NCBI GenBank assembly: GCA_900320405.1
Contig: OOHM01000002.1
Location: 62,001 to 126,000, forward strand
Direction of reading: 5' to 3'
From: an uncultured Pseudomonadota bacterium
Lineage (GTDB): Bacteria; Pseudomonadota; Alphaproteobacteria; Rs-D84
Length of the DNA: 64,000 nt
Under the pieces are notes generated by a model, which worked only from the letters and a program-made list of their open reading frames with translations, searched no databases and was not told the origin of the DNA. Shown here one piece after another: positions 61,027 to 64,000 of the stretch. Positions within the stretch are counted from its first letter, which is position 1. The number at the start of each line of letters is the position of its first letter. Both the position numbers and the translations under genes were made by a program.

Positions 61027-64000
61027 ATGTTAAAGTTCTTTGTCAAGCGGCCGGTTACGACGGTAATGTTTGTTTTGTTGTGGGTGGTGTTGGGGATTGT
61101 TTCATTCCCCAAGATGAATATTGAACGTACACCGGCGTTGGATTTCCCAATGGTGACCGCAACATTTATATACCCCGGGGCCGCCCCCGCCGAAATAGAA
61201 TCCCAGGTTATTAAAAAGGCCGAAGACGCGATGTCCCAGGTGCCAGAACTTAAAAAACTTACATCCCAGGCATTCGAAAATGGCGGATATGTTATGGCAG
61301 AATTTAATTTGGGTGTGAATGTCAATGACAAGGCCAGTGAAGTTAAATCTAAAATTGATGCATTGGCGTCGGAATTTCCGTCTGATTTGAAACAACCGGT
61401 CATAGAAAAGTTAAACCCATTACAAACATCTGTCGTCGATATCGCTTTATCGGGTGCGTCTTTACGCGATTTGAAAGAATACGCCGATGAAATATTGGCG
61501 AACAAGATTACCGGTGTTAAGGGTGTTGCCAGTGTATCCGTGTTCGGTGGTGAAAACCGTGCGATTCGTGTTGCGTTGAATCCGGAATCTATGGCGGCGC
61601 ACGGTATCACAATTATGGATGTTGTATCCGCTTTCGGGGCCAGCAACCTGAATGTCCCAGGGGGCAAGATAGAGGCGGGCGCCGATTCGTCCAGTGTGCG
61701 TTTTATTGGTGAATTTGAATCGGTTGATGCAATTAAAAATTTACATATAACAACCGCCGAAGGACAAAAATTCACTGTTGCAGATGTTGCAACGGTGACG
61801 GATTCCGCGCGTGAAGTTGAAAACGGTGCGCGGTTCAATGGGGAAAGTGTGGTTATTGCATCTGTGGTCAAGGCAACCGATGGAAACGCAATTAAAATTT
61901 CGCGTGCATTGAATAAAGAATTGCCAAAGTTAACCGCAGATTTGAATTCGCGATTCCCGGATGCAAAAATGGAAATAATTTCTGATTCTTCCATTGTGGT
62001 TTCAAATGAAACATCGGGAACGATTCGCGGAATTGTTTTAGGTGTTGTGCTTACCATTATTGTTTTATTGGCCTTTACTGGAAATTGGCGTTCAACCATT
62101 ATCGCAGGTGTTGTGATACCGGCGTCTTTGATTGCGGGTTTGTTTTTTGTTGATGCCAGTGGTTTTACAATAAATGCGCTGACTCTGTTGGCATATTCTT
62201 CGGCGTTGGGTACATTGGTGTCGAATGCCATTATTCTTATTGAATCGGCGTTGCAAGAAATGCGCAAAGGTAAAAATGCGGAAAACGCCGCATTGGATGG
62301 GACAAAAAATGTTGCGGTTTCCGTGTTTGCGGGTGTTGGAACAAATGTTGTGGTATTTTTGCCTTTGGCGTTTATGGGTGGAATTGCCGGTAAGTTTATG
62401 TCGCAATTTGGTATGACGGTTGTGTATTTGACTGTATTATCGCTTATATTCTCGTTCACATTGGCGCCAATGATGATTGCGCAAATATTGCGTTTGCCAC
62501 GGGTGGCGCGTGTGGCCAAGACAGAAAAAAAGAAATCTACAATGGAAAAATGGTTCGCATATCAATATAAACATTCGGGTCGGGTTATTTTGATGGCGGT
62601 TGGTGTGTTGATTGCATCTGCGTTTTTGATGCGGTTTACCGGAAATGAATTCAGTCCATCAACAGATGCGAACGAGATAAATATTACTGCGCGTGCGCCA
62701 ATGGGTGCAACATATGAAAAATCCGAATTTATCGCGGGCGAAATCGAAAAGAAATTGGCCGAATTCAAAGAGGTCAAATCTACATCGGTTAAAATCGGTG
62801 AACGCGGTCTGCAAAATATTGCGGTCAAGATAAAGTTGGTAGATAAATCAAAACGCCGGGGTTCAGATAAAGAAATTGCGCGTCGTATGCTGCCAGAATT
62901 AAATAAAATTCCCGATGCCGAAATTCAAATTCGTGCCGGCGAAGGCGTATCATCTGCGATTTCATCTGATATCGTTTTGAATATATTTGGTGAAGATGAC
63001 ACCAAACGCCAAGAATACGCGTTGCGTGCATTGAACGCAATAAATACTATACCCGAAGTGCAAACGGCGGTTTTGGCGCAGCAAACGCCGGGTGATGAAA
63101 TTAAATTTATTCCTGATGTCGATAAAATGGATTTTTGGGGAATCAAGAATTCTTATGCCGGTGGTGCATTGCGTACGGCACTGTATGGAAACGATACATA
63201 TAAATATAAAGAAAATGGTCAAGAATACCCAATAGTTTTGGAATTTGCGCGGCCGTTCAAAGATGTGTCTTTGTTTGATAATGTTTTGTTAAATTCCCAG
63301 AAAGGTATGGTTGCGTTGTCAGAATTGGGCAGTATAAGACGTGAAACCGCAACGCCCGATATTCGCCGTTTGGACAAAAACCGGGTGACAGAAATAGACA
63401 TAAATATCGGTAAGTCGACCAGTGGCCCCGTCCAGGCAAAAATCGTCAAAGAATTAAATAAAATCGATTGGGATATGGGTTACAGTTACGAATTTGGTGG
63501 TATGGCGGAAATTCAAAGCGAAACCACGGGTGAAATAGGTCAGGCATTTTTGTTGGCGACCGTTTTAACATTTATGTTGTTGGCGGCAATTTTGAATTCA
63601 CTTATTCATCCGTTTACGATTGCCACATCTATTATATCCAGTTTTGCCGGCGTGTTTATATTACTGTTCTTGTCGGGGGCATCAACCAATGTTGGCGCAA
63701 TGTTGGCATTTGTTATGTTGGTTGGGTTGGTGGTGAATAATAATATTTTGGTGTTGGAACCAACAATCAATCGCGTGAATCACGGTCAAAACCTGAAGGT
63801 CGCATTGTGGACCGAACTAAACGCGAAAAAGAATATGGTGTTAATGACATCTATTGCGGTTATGGCCGGTATGTTGCCGCAATTGTGGAGTGCCGACGGT
63901 ATGAAGCGTGCAATGGCGGCGGTTATGATTGGGGGAATGTTGGCATCATTGATATGGACATTTACATTGACGCCGGCGTTGTTCTTTGCGATGGAAAGAT
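61027..64000 (+). CDS. RND-family efflux permease (cut by window edge)
   Basis: The first 991 residues of an RND transporter of the AcrB/HAE1 type: MLKFFVKRPVTTVMFVLLWVVLG, the porter domain sequences and two six-TM blocks are clear (TM1 about 10-28; TM block about 325-500; second about 545-565 and 840-990). In AcrB the proton-relay residues are Asp407-Asp408 in TM4 and Lys940 in TM10. Here TM4 reads GTLVSNAIILIES, Ser399-Asn400, and TM10 reads GLVVNNNIL, with Asn904. All three ionisable relay residues are thus replaced. Otherwise the fold is intact and no frameshift is seen. The ATG has GGGGGA upstream. It is the last gene of the operon inside the window. Confidence 0.9.
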   Translation, partial: MLKFFVKRPVTTVMFVLLWVVLGIVSFPKMNIERTPALDFPMVTATFIYPGAAPAEIESQVIKKAEDAMSQVPELKKLTSQAFENGGYVMAEFNLGVNVNDKASEVKSKIDALASEFPSDLKQPVIEKLNPLQTSVVDIALSGASLRDLKEYADEILANKITGVKGVASVSVFGGENRAIRVALNPESMAAHGITIMDVVSAFGASNLNVPGGKIEAGADSSSVRFIGEFESVDAIKNLHITTAEGQKFTVADVATVTDSAREVENGARFNGESVVIASVVKATDGNAIKISRALNKELPKLTADLNSRFPDAKMEIISDSSIVVSNETSGTIRGIVLGVVLTIIVLLAFTGNWRSTIIAGVVIPASLIAGLFFVDASGFTINALTLLAYSSALGTLVSNAIILIESALQEMRKGKNAENAALDGTKNVAVSVFAGVGTNVVVFLPLAFMGGIAGKFMSQFGMTVVYLTVLSLIFSFTLAPMMIAQILRLPRVARVAKTEKKKSTMEKWFAYQYKHSGRVILMAVGVLIASAFLMRFTGNEFSPSTDANEINITARAPMGATYEKSEFIAGEIEKKLAEFKEVKSTSVKIGERGLQNIAVKIKLVDKSKRRGSDKEIARRMLPELNKIPDAEIQIRAGEGVSSAISSDIVLNIFGEDDTKRQEYALRALNAINTIPEVQTAVLAQQTPGDEIKFIPDVDKMDFWGIKNSYAGGALRTALYGNDTYKYKENGQEYPIVLEFARPFKDVSLFDNVLLNSQKGMVALSELGSIRRETATPDIRRLDKNRVTEIDINIGKSTSGPVQAKIVKELNKIDWDMGYSYEFGGMAEIQSETTGEIGQAFLLATVLTFMLLAAILNSLIHPFTIATSIISSFAGVFILLFLSGASTNVGAMLAFVMLVGLVVNNNILVLEPTINRVNHGQNLKVALWTELNAKKNMVLMTSIAVMAGMLPQLWSADGMKRAMAAVMIGGMLASLIWTFTLTPALFFAMER

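Noticed and set aside
60981..62519. A 512-codon open frame on the minus strand opposite the RND permease
   Set aside because: It lies entirely within the clearly coding RND gene, has low-complexity Thr/Ser/Asn/Ala composition and no known motif; it is a shadow of the plus-strand codon usage.

Overview
The window looks like part of the chromosome of an alphaproteobacterium with a moderately AT-rich, compact and probably reduced, host-associated genome. The evidence for this is a zinc-free, cysteine-lacking bL36 of the alphaproteobacterial type, an alphaproteobacterial-type phage-repressor HTH domain, an LPS-making Gram-negative envelope (lpxC, lpxK, a DUF374 acyltransferase, lolC/lolD, AsmA, a PagL-like protein), VirB3/VirB4 genes standing apart from the rest of a type IV secretion system, short intergenic gaps and the standard genetic code with TGA as stop. 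The exact lineage cannot be read from the sequence alone; a gut-type alphaproteobacterium of reduced genome is my best inference.

Layout. 1-7.6 kb (mostly minus strand): the 5' part of ileS behind a probable isoleucine attenuator, tRNA-Thr(CGU), a very long ThyX with a small companion gene, and the translation operon rpmI-rplT-pheS-pheT. 7.6-15.6 kb (plus): an elongasome and replication run, mreC-mreD-mrdA-rodA-topA-dnaG. 15.6-19 kb (minus): virB3, virB4 and a secreted HExxH protein, preceded by an intergenic array of TTCAACA motifs. 19-25 kb: rpmJ, a divergent SufB/D-like gene, ychF, initiator tRNA-Met with 3'-end duplications, then DUF374-lpxK-lpxC. 25-29.7 kb: a type IVb pilus module (PilO/PilP/PilQ/PilR-like); its probable secretin PilN lies 20 kb away at 49.6 kb. 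29.8-35.6 kb: a coiled-coil protein, a RusA-like gene overlapping a frameshifted small gene, and gyrB-HhH glycosylase-ung. 35.7-39.3 kb: surface proteins, two tRNAs, an AlkD-like protein, a nitroreductase and a GIY-YIG protein. 39.3-48.7 kb: aspS behind a T-box leader, AsmA, uvrB, tsaE, and ftsQ followed by a fused ftsA-rpe gene. 48.7-55.2 kb: lipoproteins, the secretin, lolC-lolD and secreted or outer-membrane proteins. 55.5-58.5 kb: an accessory stretch with an HTH repressor, a LysR regulator and a small island bounded by about 200-bp direct repeats beside tRNA-Gln. 58.6-64 kb: a marR-tolC-adaptor-RND efflux operon running off the right edge.

The main discoveries are: (1) a complete T-box antisequestrator in front of aspS, with the UGGC bulge matching the G73 discriminator of tRNA-Asp, an Asp codon in the upstream hairpin loop and a mutually exclusive set of pairings that ends at the Shine-Dalgarno; (2) a division protein FtsA fused in one reading frame to a complete ribulose-phosphate 3-epimerase; (3) a ten-codon leader peptide with four consecutive Ile codons followed by a terminator in front of ileS; and (4) an RND pump lacking the canonical proton-relay residues, paired with a minimal adaptor. 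Two aminoacyl-tRNA synthetase genes in 40 kb thus appear to be controlled by two different RNA mechanisms. All calls are from reading the sequence; no database search was possible.
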